Shown: positions 47,426 through 60,200 of the stretch, one piece after another
Position numbering within the stretch: the stretch's first letter is position 1
How the letters are laid out: each line of letters starts with the position of its first letter
NCBI GenBank assembly: GCA_020746995.1
Contig: JAGPXD010000001.1
Coordinates: forward strand, 1,736,001 to 1,800,000
Direction: 5' to 3'
DNA length: 64,000 bases
Origin: Plectosphaerella cucumerina
Lineage: Eukaryota > Ascomycota > Sordariomycetes > Glomerellales > Plectosphaerellaceae
The notes under the pieces: generated by a model
What the model saw: the letters and a program-made list of their open reading frames with translations, nothing else
The model's database searches: none
Told to the model about the DNA's origin: nothing
Position numbers and translations under genes: made by a program

Positions 47426-49071
47426 ATGAGCATGAAGCACGAAAAGCTGGACACGCTGCCGTCTCCGGCCACGAGACCGGCGCCATCCCGTTCCCCGCCC
47501 TGGTGCAACGCTCGCGCAGCCTTCTGCCTTTCGGCCTCCCTGGCCTTCGCCACCCTCGCCCTCCTTGGTTATGCGACAACATCCTCCGGCCGCTGTCTGT
47601 CCCTTGCCACGGACTCTCTCGGGCAGCCTCTTCAGAACACGCAGGACACTGCTGACAGTGTTCTATTGTACGCCGCGTCCTATGCCGGAGCCATATTCAC
47701 CCTGAACCTCACAAAGTCTGCCGCCTCTGGCTACATCCTCGAGACGCAACAAACACATGAAGGCTGCAGGCCAAGCCCCTCATGGCTCACCCTAGACTAC
47801 CCCAACTCGGTCCTCTACTGTACCGACGAAGGCCTGTCGTCAGACCACGGCTCAGTCTCCGCCTTTGACGTCTCCGAGGACGGTTTCCTATCCCTCAACG
47901 ACCGAGTCAATGTCATCTCAGGTCCCGTGAGCGCCGTTGCATACGGACATCGTGGCCTCAGCCTGGCTGTTGCCCAATAGTAAGCTCATCATCTCCTCTC
48001 CGCACCACTCTATCTGCCCGTCTGTGCATCCATCCCTGAACCCGGGACATGCCTTGCCTCCCCTCCCTCCTCCCCTCCCCCAATCTCTAGTACCGTCTAC
48101 CCTTCTCGCCTATGCTGCAGTGTACTGTATGGATCGTGGCTGCATACCCAGGAACCCCGGTTGACCTTGTCCACTCTCCTGCCGTAGCGGAGGCTCCTCC
48201 ATCACTTGGCTCACCTCCTCCAACCGCGCCGGACTATCGCCGGCCGGCGCGAAGACGCTCAACCTGACAGAGCCCGGCCCCGTCCCCTCCCGACAGGAGG
48301 CCCCTCATCCTCATCAGGTCTTCCTCGACCCCACCGGACGCTTCATCCTCGTGCCCGACCTGGGTGCCGATCTCGTCCGCGTCTTCAGCATAGGTGTTGA
48401 TGGCATCGAACTGACAGAGGTGGAGCCCCTCGTTGCCGCCCCTGGCAGCGGGCCCCGCCATGTCGACTTCCTCGAGGCCCCTGACGGCACCATCTACATG
48501 TATCTCATCACCGAGCTGGCCAATACAATAACTGGCTACCGTGTATCCTACCCCACGGACGCGGTCATGCAATTTGACCGCTTTTTCCAGATCCCATCTC
48601 ACGGCGCCGGCAACCAAGTGCCAGAAGGCGCCGCTGCCGCTGAGATCACGATATCTGTGAGTTACACCGGGCAGTGGGGAAAGTTTGGCGGGCCGCTGAC
48701 ACTCCAATAACCTCTAGCCCGACAAGAGGGTCCTCACCGTGTCCTCGCGGAACGAAAAGTCCTTTGCCATCCCGGACCCGGACAGTCCCCCCGAGGAGCG
48801 GGATCCGGAGACCGTCAACTCGGACTCGCTCGTCACCTTTGCCATCGACCCGCACACGGGCGCCCTGGCCTTTCTGCAAAAGTTCCCCGCCGGTGGCTTG
48901 ACCCCCCGGCACTTTGCCTTCAACAAGGCCGGAACCCTCGTGGCCGTCGCCCTGCAGCAGGATGGCCGCGTCGTCATAATCGAGCGCGACATTGTCACGG
49001 GCCAGATGCGGGACATTGTTGCCAGCGTGCGCTTAGAGGGCGAGGTGACGGCCGTCATTTTCAGCGAGTAG
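47426..49071 (+). CDS. lactonase-like seven-bladed beta-propeller protein with N-terminal membrane segment
   Basis: Exons 47426-47979, 48188-48656 and 48718-49071 encode 458 aa. From about residue 75 the sequence has the character of the lactonase/carboxymuconate cyclase propeller family (Pfam Lactonase): LLYAASYAGAIFTLNL, SWLTLDYPNSVLYCTDEG, a central HQVFLDPTGRFILVPDLGAD, GPRHVDFL, and the late repeat LTPRHFAFNKAGTLVAVALQ with a closing blade VVIIERD. Family members such as bacterial Pgl hydrolyse 6-phosphogluconolactone; fungal members vary widely, so the substrate here is not known. A hydrophobic stretch at about 30-50 (CLSASLAFATLALLGYA) behind a basic Pro-rich leader could be a signal anchor or an unusual signal peptide, which suggests secretion or a wall-facing position. 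The start ATG 47426 is the best in-frame candidate; a start at Met3 is equally possible. Confidence 0.75.
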
Positions 49072-52000
49072 ACCAAGAAATCAAGGTGGGAGAGACTACA
49101 CCATGCTGCTGCTGCATGTCGTCGTTGCAATAGCAAGATCAGAGACAGCGCCATCTCACCTGCCGAGCTGTCGGCCGCGGGGTGCATGTTCACAAGTAAA
49201 GACGTACGTGGCCAGGATCAGTGAGCGCCACATGGCATGGCATGGCGTCCATCGCCATGCTGCCATCATGCAGGCGCTGGACGCAAATTTTTATCATCCC
49301 TTGGTGGCTGGCTGGCAGGGGGGGCTCTAGTCGCTCGCTCATCTCGAAATATATGCACTGCGACACCGCATCTGGCTCCCCTGGCCCTGGCCATGTCTGC
49401 GCAACCTCAGGTGGCGAGTCGCTTGGCGGACGCGTGCAGGTCGGCCGGCCATCATCCGACGTGACAGATATTTGGCTGAACCGAGGGCTGTCATTACGGC
49501 GCCGGCATACAACTGCAACAGTCTGATAGAAGCAAGGGCTGGTGTGGCGGCCAGTGTGCATCCACTCGTCTCCGACCCCGGATTTTCCTCCAGGTCAGGC
49601 ATGGGCCGCCTGGACAAGCGAGGCCCGGCCTGCAGCCAGATATAGCAGCCAAGTGCCTGCCACGTCCCTTCGGCTCGGTCTGTCAGGGGTCATGGTGATG
49701 CAGATGTGAGGGGATGCTGGAGGACGACTCTTCCCCATGCATTTGTGGGCATCTGCAGATGTGAGTTCAGACATCCAAAGAGAGGGGCAGAAGGGGGCTC
49801 TGTCTGTCCTTTGCATTCGACGTTGAAGCCATGGCGGTGCGAGGGGCGCCGATTGGATGAGCGGCCACGAGGTCGGCGTGCGCCACGGAACGGCCTGGAG
49901 CCGCGCCGGCCGCCCGTCGTCTGATGTTGGCGGATCAAACGGCGTGGCTGGACGACCTACCAGGGACTTCTTGCACATGCTCGTCTCTTTTTCACGCGCC
50001 AAAATGCACATCAGGTCTGTCCGCTTGTCTCTGCAGAAACGCAATCTTCGCTCAGAGTCTGCAACCTGCGGATGTCAGACGTTGGGCCAAGTGGAAGGAT
50101 GCCCTGCCCACATTTCCACTGGTGGTTGCCGTCTTATGCATGCTGGCCCCAGGGTCCTCCTGGCGTGCAGGTGTCGGACATGAGTGGACGACAGACCTCG
50201 GTGAGCCTGGAGGTTGCAGGCGTGTGGCGTCGTCACATCTCACCGTGTGCTCGCAGCATGGGGGGGACCCCAGCCGATGTCGCAGCCTTCAGACGCCGGG
50301 GGCTGCGTTGGCTGCGGCGCGCGTGGTCGTTGGCGCAGCGGCACTTCTTGCGGGCTGCGGGCAGCCTCCTTGCCTCCCCATGTGCTCTCGGCCTGCCGGC
50401 GACGGCTTGGACGGGCAGTCGTTCCGAAAGAACAACCGCTGGAGGCAGCCAGCAGCTTGTGTACTGGAGAGCAGCTCAACCGCCGGAGTGTCTCGGCATT
50501 TGATCCTTAGAGAAGGTTCAGCAGAAGCTCAATGTCATGATATGACGAGTGCCCTCCTTGCAGGTGCATTGGGGGACGCGGTGTAGAACGTCATGTCGGC
50601 TCGCTTATTTCCCCATGCCAGCCGAGAGCTGGACGCCTGCGTGGTGTGGTTCGCTGTCAAATGACCATCAGACCTTCAGCTCAGGGCCTGGGCCCGAGCC
50701 GTATATTACAAAAGGCCCAGAACCTCTCGACCCGGAGGTTCGGTCGGGCGTAGCTAGTGTTGATGAGACTTGTGTCTGGAAGTACGAGGGCGCCTGTGCT
50801 GATGATGCTGGGCTGCCATGACCTCCTGTTAAGCATGGCTGCTTGTCTGCTTGCTTGCCCGCCTCGAGAAGGATCAGGAGTTGTCCGGGCATTTCGGAGG
50901 AAAAGGAGACTTCGGGCCGCCGTTCACAGAGCAGCCCAATGAGAAGGGGCGTAAATCTCCGTATGTGCAGATGATGTTGTTGGGCAGCGCTGGGCGAGGG
51001 ATTTTGCGAGTGCAGAGTGCCAGGCAGGGCAGCAGGGCAAAGCAGAGCATTGACCCAGACCCTGGCAATGAAGGTCCAGTCGATGTATGTCCCCTCAAAG
51101 CCGTAAACTGCCGCCGCTTATACCCCAGGAGTTGCAAACATCGAGGCCATGAGAAGCGAGACAAGATGGCGGCATCGTTCTAGACTCATATATGGGTGAG
51201 GCTGCTATAGTAGAGCGAAAAGTCCCGTACATCAAGCGAACGGCTAGCTGTAGGCGCCCAAGTTTGACAGGTATTGCTCGCTTCTCCACGGAGCGGTGCC
51301 GGCAGCCGAAAGGGGTTTATGCTCAATACATGCGGATGCGTGTCGACCGATGCAGAGGCCTTGGAGCCGAGGAGCGACAGCTTCTCCAGGGGAGGCGCCG
51401 CCGTGGCGGGACAGAAGCATCTTGCGGATGAAATCGTAGTGGTGCTGTGCAGTATATCGCGCTCGTTGCGTATGTCATGGTGGTGCTGCGGCTGACCTGC
51501 CAGAAGAACCGAGCGATTCCCGAGCGCCGGGCACTGCAGCCTGAATTCGCGACCAGCAGGACGACCAAACACCGTGTGGATGGCGCGCTATAAAGGAGGT
51601 TTAGGGGTAAAGGTGCGCTGGCAGGTTCTGGGCGGTCATGTGTGTTGGCGTCCACAATAACGGGAGTCTGTGAGCATGAGACAAGACCAGAATTCAAAAC
51701 GACTGATGGACTTGAAGGATGTCTGGGGCGAGTGACGGGGAGCAAGGGGTCGACGGAAGCCCACGATCCATGGCTTGGGGTGGCAGAAGGAAAGCGCGGG
51801 GCCCCGGAGCCTTCCGAGCCCACCTGCAAACAGTGGAGTGCTCAACGGGAATGTCTGGGAAGTGCAGTGTGCCTTCCGTGGCGGACCATCAACAGAGGCA
51901 GGCACGTCTCACGAGGAGGCGCCTTCCCAAAACCGCCATTGTCTCCAGTCATGACTGTACCGCGAAGTCACATCCTCGTCTGGAAAGTCCATGATGGGGA

Positions 52001-53961
52001 AAGTGCGCGATCGTAGCATCTGGGCCGTTGGGTCTTTCCTCTTCCTGGCGCCCCTTCCTCTCTGTTGGAACTTGGCGCTCACCTACGGTGGTTCGAGGAA
52101 GGCATACCCATCACACGCCAAGGGGGGAAGGTGGGTCCCATGTGCCATCTCATTTTCGACCCCAGACTCCATCTTCCTCGTCCCCTCCTCATCCTCCGGG
52201 GGCCCTGCTTTCACACAAAGGATGATGGGGTGGGTGATCCTCACCATGTCCGTCTTGGGGTCTCCTCCCCCTCCTCTCAGCCCCCTGCCCTCCCAAAGGC
52301 ACCCCGGAACGTGAGCTTGCCGTACCCTTGGCGTACCGTTACCCTCGAGACTTCGGACTCTGGAACAAAGCTTTTGTACTGCACTGTACTGACCGATATC
52401 CCCTCCTGGCCAATATTCAGCATCTAAGAAGCTCTTCGTTGACCCAGAAACAGCATCGGCGACGACCTACTACCGAACGATCTGGCCCTTCTCGATGTCC
52501 ACCCATCTTCCACAGATTGGCCTCGGGCCCGGCCCGTATAGCGGTCTTCCGTGGTTGCGGCTGGCTTACACACATCACGAGGCTCCATGGAGGAACACGG
52601 ACACCACTGACAGCGCCCCCCAGTGCGCGCACCTTGCCTTCCCCAGCGCCCGGCGGACGGAAAAACTGGGCGGTGCGGGCTCTGGGATCCGGGGCTGGCC
52701 CTCAACGGCGACTTGTCCGGCCAAATTCGATCCAGAGGGGAAAAGCGGCATCGTGACAACAAGATGGGGGAGCCCACTACAAGTGCACTGCACGGGCGCC
52801 GGGGCACCGGTGGCGGTCCAGCATTTGGGGTACTTGGGGAAACGCAGGCATGCTGCGCTCCTGTGCCGGTACCGCTGTACTGTACCAGGCTGGTCCCGGT
52901 CAGAAACCAAGCCTCTGGGGAGCTCGCCTCGCTCCGTGTCTTCCGAAGCGAGACGATGGCGTCCTGCATTGGCCTGCGCGAACTTTTGTTAGCTCCACGA
53001 CTCCAGTTTCGTCGGGGGAGGGGGGCCGCCTGACCACGTTCTTCCGAATTGACTTGACCTGGCCTGGTCCATCTAGGTACCTCGTCGATGGACACGACAC
53101 GACCTACCAGAAGCCTGTTGCCTCCCCAGGCACTGAATGGCCAGGTTGATGGGGTGCAGGACCGTGCAGCACCCTTCCCTTCCTGTCCGCACACCCCCTC
53201 TCGAACGACGGGGACACCTAAAGCTGGGTGGCTGCCACGCACCACTGCACGCACACTCGCACCATCTCCGCAGCGCAGCGGCCCTCCGCCGACCAAGACA
53301 AACCAGACCACCACCACCCACCAACGTTCGATGCGCGCCCTCGACCACAGGTTGGCTCCCGAGGCAGAGGTACCGCGATTGTACAGTACCTGCGAGTACT
53401 AGCAGAATGGAACACCTCGCGGGCAGTCCCCTACACCAAAGACCCGGGTGCCCTCGCCCAGCATCGTCCTCTCCCCTCCAGGGCGTCCTTTGCCTGCCCG
53501 CGTGAGGCCCCTCACACTCGACTGGGCGGCCCCCCTGATGATCGCAGTGCTGAGCTTGTCACTGTCCGCACCACCAAGCACCACGGCCACAGAGAGTGAT
53601 GGCCTGGCAGGGTCCAACCCTTTTTAGCGCCCGGTCGCCCGTCGCCCGGCTCCCTGCTACGAGTGCGGACCAAGTCCCCCTCCAGCTTTCTCCACCCTGG
53701 AGAGGTGCGTCCTGGGTGCCCTACCTGGACCGGGGTGTCTGGGGTACCCGTGCCAATACCGCCCAGGACTGTGCGAGCTGTAGCCTGTCGGCGTGTCGAG
53801 GGCCTGCCTTCGCAGCAGGGAGACCCGCCGCTGGATGATGGGTGACTGGGGGAAAGGGAAAATGACCCGGGCCTGGCTAGTAGGGGGGGGCGAGAGGGGG
53901 GCGTGATGAGCTACGAGCCGAGGGCAGATGGCTCTCTTCTCTTCATTCAAGAAGGAACATG
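49072..53961. other. long intergenic region
   Basis: Nearly 5 kb without a supportable gene on either strand. Open frames reach about 300 codons only because of GC-rich composition; they lack motifs, and their positions do not chain through splice sites. No RNA gene or mobile-element protein was recognised. Confidence 0.5.
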
Positions 53962-54475
53962 CATCCGTTGCCCGCCGCCTCCGCATCTTGCCAATACCTA
54001 CTTACAATTTCACATCACAGCTCCGGCGCCCTCCCGTCCTCTCTCACACCGGCCGCCACACAAGAACCTGACGGCCCCCGCTGTCCTGCATATTCACACT
54101 GCGATTCCCTTCTTCCGCCCTCACCCTGCTCGGCTCCTCGTACCAGACGCAGACGGCACACGCAGCGCCCCCCCTCTCTGCTCTTGGAGCTTGCCTGCGC
54201 GCGCTCACACACACACACACACTGCCTGCGGCACGGTGGGCAGCTCTCCTAGGTTGACGGCAACTTCTTCCGCCTCGGACTAGGTCTCTGCAGCTCGACT
54301 CACCAACAACAACACCACCACCTCCCGCCATACTTGAACCGCCTCGCACCCCTCGGGCCCCAGGGGTCCCAGAACACACCACACAGACACTTAAAAGCCT
54401 GACGCTCTCTCTCCAGAGCGCCTGGAAGGTCTGCCCACCACGGCGACTTCACTTTACCGTCCTTACCCCCAGGCT
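53962..54475 (+). promoter_or_regulatory. ATG-free leader of the Zn2Cys6 regulator gene
   Basis: The 514 bases before the start codon contain no ATG on the + strand and are rich in C and T, with a (CA)n tract at 54206-54222. This fits a long untranslated leader and supports 54476 as the start. Confidence 0.55.
54206..54222. repeat. (CA)n microsatellite in a 5' leader
   Basis: An uninterrupted CA dinucleotide tract inside the putative leader of the transcription factor gene. Confidence 0.9.
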
Positions 54476-56783
54476 ATGTCCCCGTCCTCGACGGGTGACT
54501 CTCCTCTAGGCACGGCCGTGAGACCATTCCCAATGCAGTCGCGGGACAGCTTCCACATCGAGGTCCCCTCGCCTTCTCTCACCGCTGCTACCAACGGCAC
54601 GCATCCGCTCAAGTCGCCCTCCGCTCTCAAACCTCACAGGACGCCTAGCTTCAGCCGGGATGGTATGATCGGCGCAGCGCAAAAGGCCAGGAACATGTCC
54701 CAAATGTCGGACGACCGCCTTGATGCCAACGGCATGGCGAAGACGCCCAGCGACGAGGGCTCCAATCCTCTGAAGAGAAGGAACACCGACGCCGGCGCAG
54801 TCGACTACCCGCGCCGGCGAGCCACCATCGCAGTATGTTCCTTCACCCTCAACCCCCCGCGGCCGGCCTCGGTGTCCGTCGGGACTCTGTGGCGCGCAGG
54901 TAACCTGTTGGGCCCGTCCCCCGTTGGCTAACTGGAGTGGCAGTGCGAGGTGTGTAGGTCGAGAAAGTCGCGTTGCGATGGCACAAAGCCAAAGTGCAAG
55001 CTCTGCACGGAGCTGGGCGCCGAGTGCGTCTACAGAGAGCCCGGGATCAAGCTGGATGCCGGCGACAAGCTCATTCTGGAGCGGCTCAACCGTATCGAGA
55101 GCCTGCTGCAAATGAACATGGTCACAGGCCAGGCCAGCCTCCAGATGAACCAGGAATCCCCCTCGATGAGCAACGGCTCCGGTCTCAACGGCGAGAACCT
55201 CATGGGCGTGGCCGGATCGACCAATTTCGTCTCCATCATCCCCAGCGGCGGCCTTGGGACATGGCACAACCCGACAAACATCTCGACCATGCCCAAGATC
55301 CACACCAATGCCGCTCTGCACCTGCTGCAGTGGCCGCTTATCCGCGACCTGGTGTCCCGACCCTACGACCCCCAGATTCTCCTCCAGCTGGAGATGGCCC
55401 GCGAGCCGCTGCACTCTTTGACGAAGACGCCTTGTGTCGACCTCTCCAACACGACCGCCTACATCGAGGCTTACTTCGACCGCGTCAATGTTTGGTACGC
55501 CTGCGTCAACCCCTATACCTGGAGGAGCCATTACCGGACCGCGCTCTCCAACGGTTTCCGCGAGGGCGCCGAAAGCTGCATTGTCTTGCTTGTCCTGGCG
55601 CTCGGCCAAGCCAGCCTGCGCGGCAGCATCTCGCGCATAGTGCCTGGAGAGGACCCGCCGGGCCTGCAGTACTTCACAGCAGCGTGGGCTCTTCTCCCGG
55701 GCATGATGACGTCGAACAACGTGCTCGCGGCGCAGTGCCACCTACTGGCGTCGGCCTACCTGTTTTACTTGGTGCGGCCCCTGGAGGCGTGGAACCTTCT
55801 GTGCACGACGAGTACCAAGCTCCAGCTTCTGCTCATGTCACCGAACAGGGTCCCCCCGAATCAGAGGGAGCTCACGGAGCGTATCTACTGGAACTCGCTG
55901 CTCTTCGAGAGCGACCTGCTGGCGGAGCTGGATCTCCCCCACTCGGGCGTTGTTCAGTTTGAGGAGAACGTCGGGCTCCCTGGCGGCTTTGAGGGCGAGG
56001 AGTCGGAGGCCATTGGCCGCGACGATCTGTGGTACTTCCTGGCCGAGATTGCGCTCAGGCGGCTGCTCAACCGGGTGAGCCAGCTCATCTACTCCAAGGA
56101 CTCGATGGCGTCGACCACAAGCCTGGAGCCGGTCGTGGCGGAGCTCGACTTCCAGTTGTCCCAGTGGTACGAAAGCCTGCCGATACCCCTGCAATTTCCC
56201 TTTACTCGGACGCCGCTGCCCGACCCAGTGCAGACGGTTCTACGGCTGCGCTTCTACGCCTGTCGCACAATCATCTACCGCCCGTACATTCTGGCGGTCC
56301 TCGACAACGAGCAGGCCATCCTGGACCCGGCCGTGCGAGACAGCTGCCAAAAGTGCCTCGAAGCCTCGGTTCGCCAGCTTGAGCACATTTCTGCCCAGTG
56401 AGTTTTCTCCCCTTTCTGCCTGTCTGCCCGGCTGTCCGCCACCCCTTTCCACTTCCGGCTCCGGGAAGAAAGGGGGAGGGGCGCTCGCCACGCTTTCGTC
56501 TTGCTAATCAATTTGCCACAGCCACGCGGGACACATGCCTTACCTCTGGCAGGGCGCCCTCTCCATCGTGTCACAGGCGCTCCTCGTCATGGGGGCGACC
56601 ATGTCGCCCTCGCTAAGCAGCATCCTGCTCGCGCTCTGCGGTAACCGAGAGACTATCGACCAAATCATCAATGATGTCGTCATGGAAGTCGAGAGGTACT
56701 CCATCCTGGCGCCAAGTCTGAGCCTGGCCGCCGAGATCATCAAAGAGGCCGAAGTCAGAAGGCGGGCGTTCCTCAGTGGGTGA
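54476..56783 (+). CDS. Zn(II)2Cys6 transcription factor with fungal-specific regulatory domain
   Basis: Exons 54476-54832, 54944-56397 and 56522-56783 encode 690 aa. Exon 1 gives a Ser/Pro-rich N-terminus of 119 residues ending in a basic patch (PRRRATIA). Exon 2 opens exactly at the first cysteine of the zinc cluster (CEVCRSRKSRCDGTKPKCKL, then C near residue 140), whose six cysteines bind two zinc ions and recognise CGG-type half sites. A linker and short coiled coil follow (KLILERLNRIESLLQMN). The middle and C-terminal part resembles the fungal transcription factor domain (AYFDRVNVWYACVNPYTW, QCHLLASAYLFYLVRPLEAW, ERIYWNSLLFESDLLAELDL). It should act in the nucleus. Its target pathway is unknown and no flanking metabolic cluster hints at one. 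A possible alternative 3' end (donor at 56780, acceptor near 56838) cannot be excluded. Confidence 0.9.
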
Positions 56784-59200
56784 GCGATCTGCGCCATCCG
56801 CGCATACACGCCCACACGCACACGCATACACACTCCCAGATGTGTCCGGAGACGACCGGAAGACTGTCTTGGTGGCAACGGCCTAGCGATGCAGCCCGGC
56901 AAATCCGGAGTGTGCTGACCAGACTTGCGGGTGTCATCTCACTTGCAAGGCAATATGAAGAAGCGACGGCACCGAGGACGGCCAAGCCACCCCCATACGT
57001 TTTACGAGCCAACGGCGACGGTTGGAAGGAGCACGCACGCAGGGCAGACGGCGGTGGGCGAGCAAGCCCTGGCTTGGCGTCCCGCGCGACCGCATGGCTG
57101 CAAGGGAGGGAGCATGGCAGAGACGGGACGCTTAGAATGCGGAGGCGGACGAGCATCACGATACGCGAGCCCGCTGCCGAACACTCGGGCGCCGACGGGG
57201 GGACCACGACAAGGCGCGGATATCACCACACCGGAAGAGAGACCAAAGCGGCACGAGCAGGAGACGATGAGAGGAAAGGCACGCACCGGACGTGCCCGGG
57301 GTACAGAACCTGGGGTTGCACCAGGACCCGACCCGCCCTCCATCCCCCGGCGCCAGGGGCGGGCTCTAGCCTCTGGCGCGGCGGTGGTTGGCGGGTAATC
57401 AACGCTCGCACGGTGTCCGGGCCGCAATTCCGCCAGACCCAATGAAAGGCAGACGACGGGCCACCCTTTTGGACTCGACAATTCGCCCACCCCCGGACGA
57501 CGTTCCTTCGAGAGGGTGAGGGGGGGGTTCCGCCCCCTTCTCTTTCCCCTCAAGCGTCCGGTGGACGGGCGCAGGATTCACATCGTGGTTGGCCTCGGAG
57601 CTCGCAGCGTCATATGGCGGGCCGTCGTGGCCTCTCGTCAGTCGTCAGACGCAGCCAAAGGGGAAGGGGGATTATGATTCCCGGTAATGAAGAGGCGGGG
57701 GATGGGCTCGGGAGGAAGGGAAAAGAGGGACCCCCGGAAAACGACGGACATGGATGAGTTTGGGTGGTGGTTTTGTCACTTACGAAATGATACCTTTGTA
57801 CATGGGGGAGGACGCTCGATACGTCGGCAGGCGGTGGCTTTCTCATTTGGAGCCTGAGGACATGTCCGACACGATGAGAGCGATTTGAAGCGCTTTTCTA
57901 CTTGTCCAAACTACTGTACCCAAAGTACCTGTATCAAGTACGTTATGTCTGATGATCACGCTCGCTTTGCCTGCTGCTTTTGCGCATGCACTTGATGAGT
58001 GAGCACTGGAGCAGACGGGGAGAGGTGCGTGCACTGAGGTAGTATGCAGAAATGGGCAGAGGGAGCTCATTTCCGCCGCACACCCTCGGGTCAGGCGCCA
58101 CGGCGCAGAGTGCAGAAGTGGATTGCGCCAGTGCATATCAGGCCAGTAGGGCAGGCAGACAGCGGTGGTGATGCCGGCCTGGGCTGGGCGGAGGTTCTGG
58201 AAGCACTGATTATGTTTTCCCGTCGGTGTCGGATTACTGTCGAAAGTTCCACCGCCGGTGGCCTCCAGGGGTTCGAGTTTGCTGGCGCTGGTGGAATCCC
58301 GACAGGACCGGGGTGCCCCTGGCGGCGAGCAGTTGGCCGGAATGTTTGATGGAAGTGTCCTTGGGACATGCGGCCTGATTCAGAAGGTCAAGATGTCTCC
58401 AGGAGGGATGCTGGGTTATTGCTCGGAAGATGGGCTCTTATTACTCGGCCTTGGTGCTGACGCCCGGCGGGATGGGAGGATATTTGGTGATGTTGAGGCC
58501 TATATGTCTGCATGCATGGTTCAGGGGGAGGGTGTGCGTGTGGATGTTCATCTGGTCTGCCTGCCAGCTGAAGGGAATTGGTTCGATCCCCGGACCCGAG
58601 ACGCGAGCATTCTGCCCGTGCTCCGTCTCCGTGACCGTCCCCGTGGTCTTGCTGCTGCTCCCGGCCCATAGTATGGGGCGTATGATCCGAGCTGTTAAGC
58701 TCCCAGATGCACGACCGGACAAGCGAGAGGCGGTGGTCCCGGCAGTTGGTACGGGGGTGCGGTGCGAAGCGAGACGCGAAGGTGCAAGTAACTATTTGGC
58801 AGTCGGTGCCCAGTTGAGCGAAGCGTGCAGCGGTTGTGGAAGATGAGGGGCTCGCGTGTTGCCGCTGGGAGCGGACATCCGACCCCGGATTGTCCCTGTC
58901 GGCTGCCGGGGGTGTGATTCCTTGGAGACGAGGTAGGATATTGTTTCTCTGGTTTACAATACGCCCTCAGTAGTTTTGATACTTGAAATGAGCTGTTGGC
59001 AGAGAGTGAAGGAAACGTGATGCTAGGCTGTGTCGATGTTGGTGTTGGTGTTGCAGCGATGGAGGCCTGCACATATGTATCCCTGATGTAGTGTACCTGC
59101 TACCAGCTAGATATTCCACAGATATTCGCTCCAAGACCTCAATTTCATCTCCCCGTTGCATCCAGTTCCATATCGTTACTAAGCTTAGCGTCTGAAGTTG
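56784..59200. other. intergenic region right of the Zn2Cys6 gene
   Basis: No supported gene. The left part is the 3' flank of the transcription factor gene. The rest is mixed GC-rich and AT-richer DNA with short frames only. Confidence 0.5.
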
Positions 59201-59227
59201 CTTGGCTCCTCGCAGTCGTTCTTCGTC

Positions 59228-59707
59228 ATGGCTAGTGATTCATTTGGCTACCCGTCTGTCGACTTTCTTTCCTCAACGACGGTGAACTTCGTTAAAGACG
59301 ATGAGGTCAAACTCCTTTCAATACTCAAGGACAACATCATCCAGCTGTCCCAACCGATGTAGGTACAGGTCTGGAGCGATCGCGATCGACCTTTCATAGG
59401 AGACGTGCGTCGCGGCGCGAAAAGCTGCTTCGTCGGCATGGGCACCGTCAACTCCCATCCTGGCGTAGACCTTGACATGGATAATGGTCTCCGTCTGGGC
59501 TTTCCAGAGCCGCGAGTGAGTACAGCCTTATTGTTCGATTGCTGGTCAACGGCCCTCTGGGCATCTGGACAACAATCATGCTTCAGCTCTCAGTCGCTGG
59601 CTAATTTCCCCGTCCTGACCGGTGTTTGCCTTGACAACTCGACTCGCAGCAGCCTGCATAGACCTACCTTTTCCTTATTCTACAGACATGAAACTCCGAC
59701 AAGTTGA
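59228..59707 (+). pseudogene. possible decayed coding remnant with one in-frame stop
   Basis: From ATG 59228 one frame runs for 160 codons with a single TAG at 59360-59362. The first 44 codons have ordered amphipathic composition (VDFLSSTTVNFVKDDEVKLL) and the part after the stop continues in a protein-like way (SCFVGMGTVNSHPGVDLDMD). I recognise no family. It could be a pseudogene with one nonsense change, a spliced gene not resolved here, or chance. Confidence 0.25.
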
Positions 59708-59819
59708 TTAGAGACGTCTAGGAGTCCTGCAGTCATGCTTAGCAGCTCACAATCACTCTCGATAACTCAAGGCTCTGTTGTGAGCTCATGATTGTATCGA
59801 ATGACTTTGGCGGAAGACC

Positions 59820-60200
59820 GTGAGAGGTCAATCTGGCTGTCACCGCCCTCAGAGTCTTCCCTTAGAAACTCGAACTCTGCACCCATTATGGTCAGACACC
59901 TCATCGCAAACCTATTTCATCGCTTGCGGCATCGTTCCTCCACCTACGGCAACCGATGGCACCAGGAAGCGGCCCTGTTCGCCGCGGTGGCACGGCAGAA
60001 TGACAGAGAAGACGACAGCTTCAAGACCGAGCCTGGAGATGCCTTCTGCCATCTCAGCCAGGACCATCTGCGGCCGCCGCAACACGGAAATACACACGCC
60101 CAGTGAGATAACCAAGGACACACCGTTCATCCCGGGCGTTCTTGACTGGGAAGAAGCATACTTGGCACCGCCCATCGATGCCTTCCCAACGGCCGGCTGA
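59820..60200 (+). pseudogene. possible remnant of an aminoglycoside-phosphotransferase-like (APH) gene
   Basis: The end of this frame reads ITKDTPFIPGVLDWEEAYLA, followed by a stop soon after. A hydrophobic residue, then DWE, is the magnesium-binding signature of the APH/choline-kinase fold, and such proteins are common in fungi. The catalytic loop that should lie about 20-30 residues upstream is not intact in this frame; a degenerate version seems split between frames. No full-length gene can be built, so I treat it as a relic. Confidence is low because it rests on one short motif. Confidence 0.28.

Noticed and set aside
54506..55741. 411-codon open frame on the minus strand
   Set aside because: Runs opposite the zinc cluster and regulatory domain of the transcription factor and across its first intron; an antisense shadow.
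58560..58610. GGTTCGATCCCCGG block resembling a tRNA T arm
   Set aside because: No acceptor, D or anticodon stem could be paired upstream.
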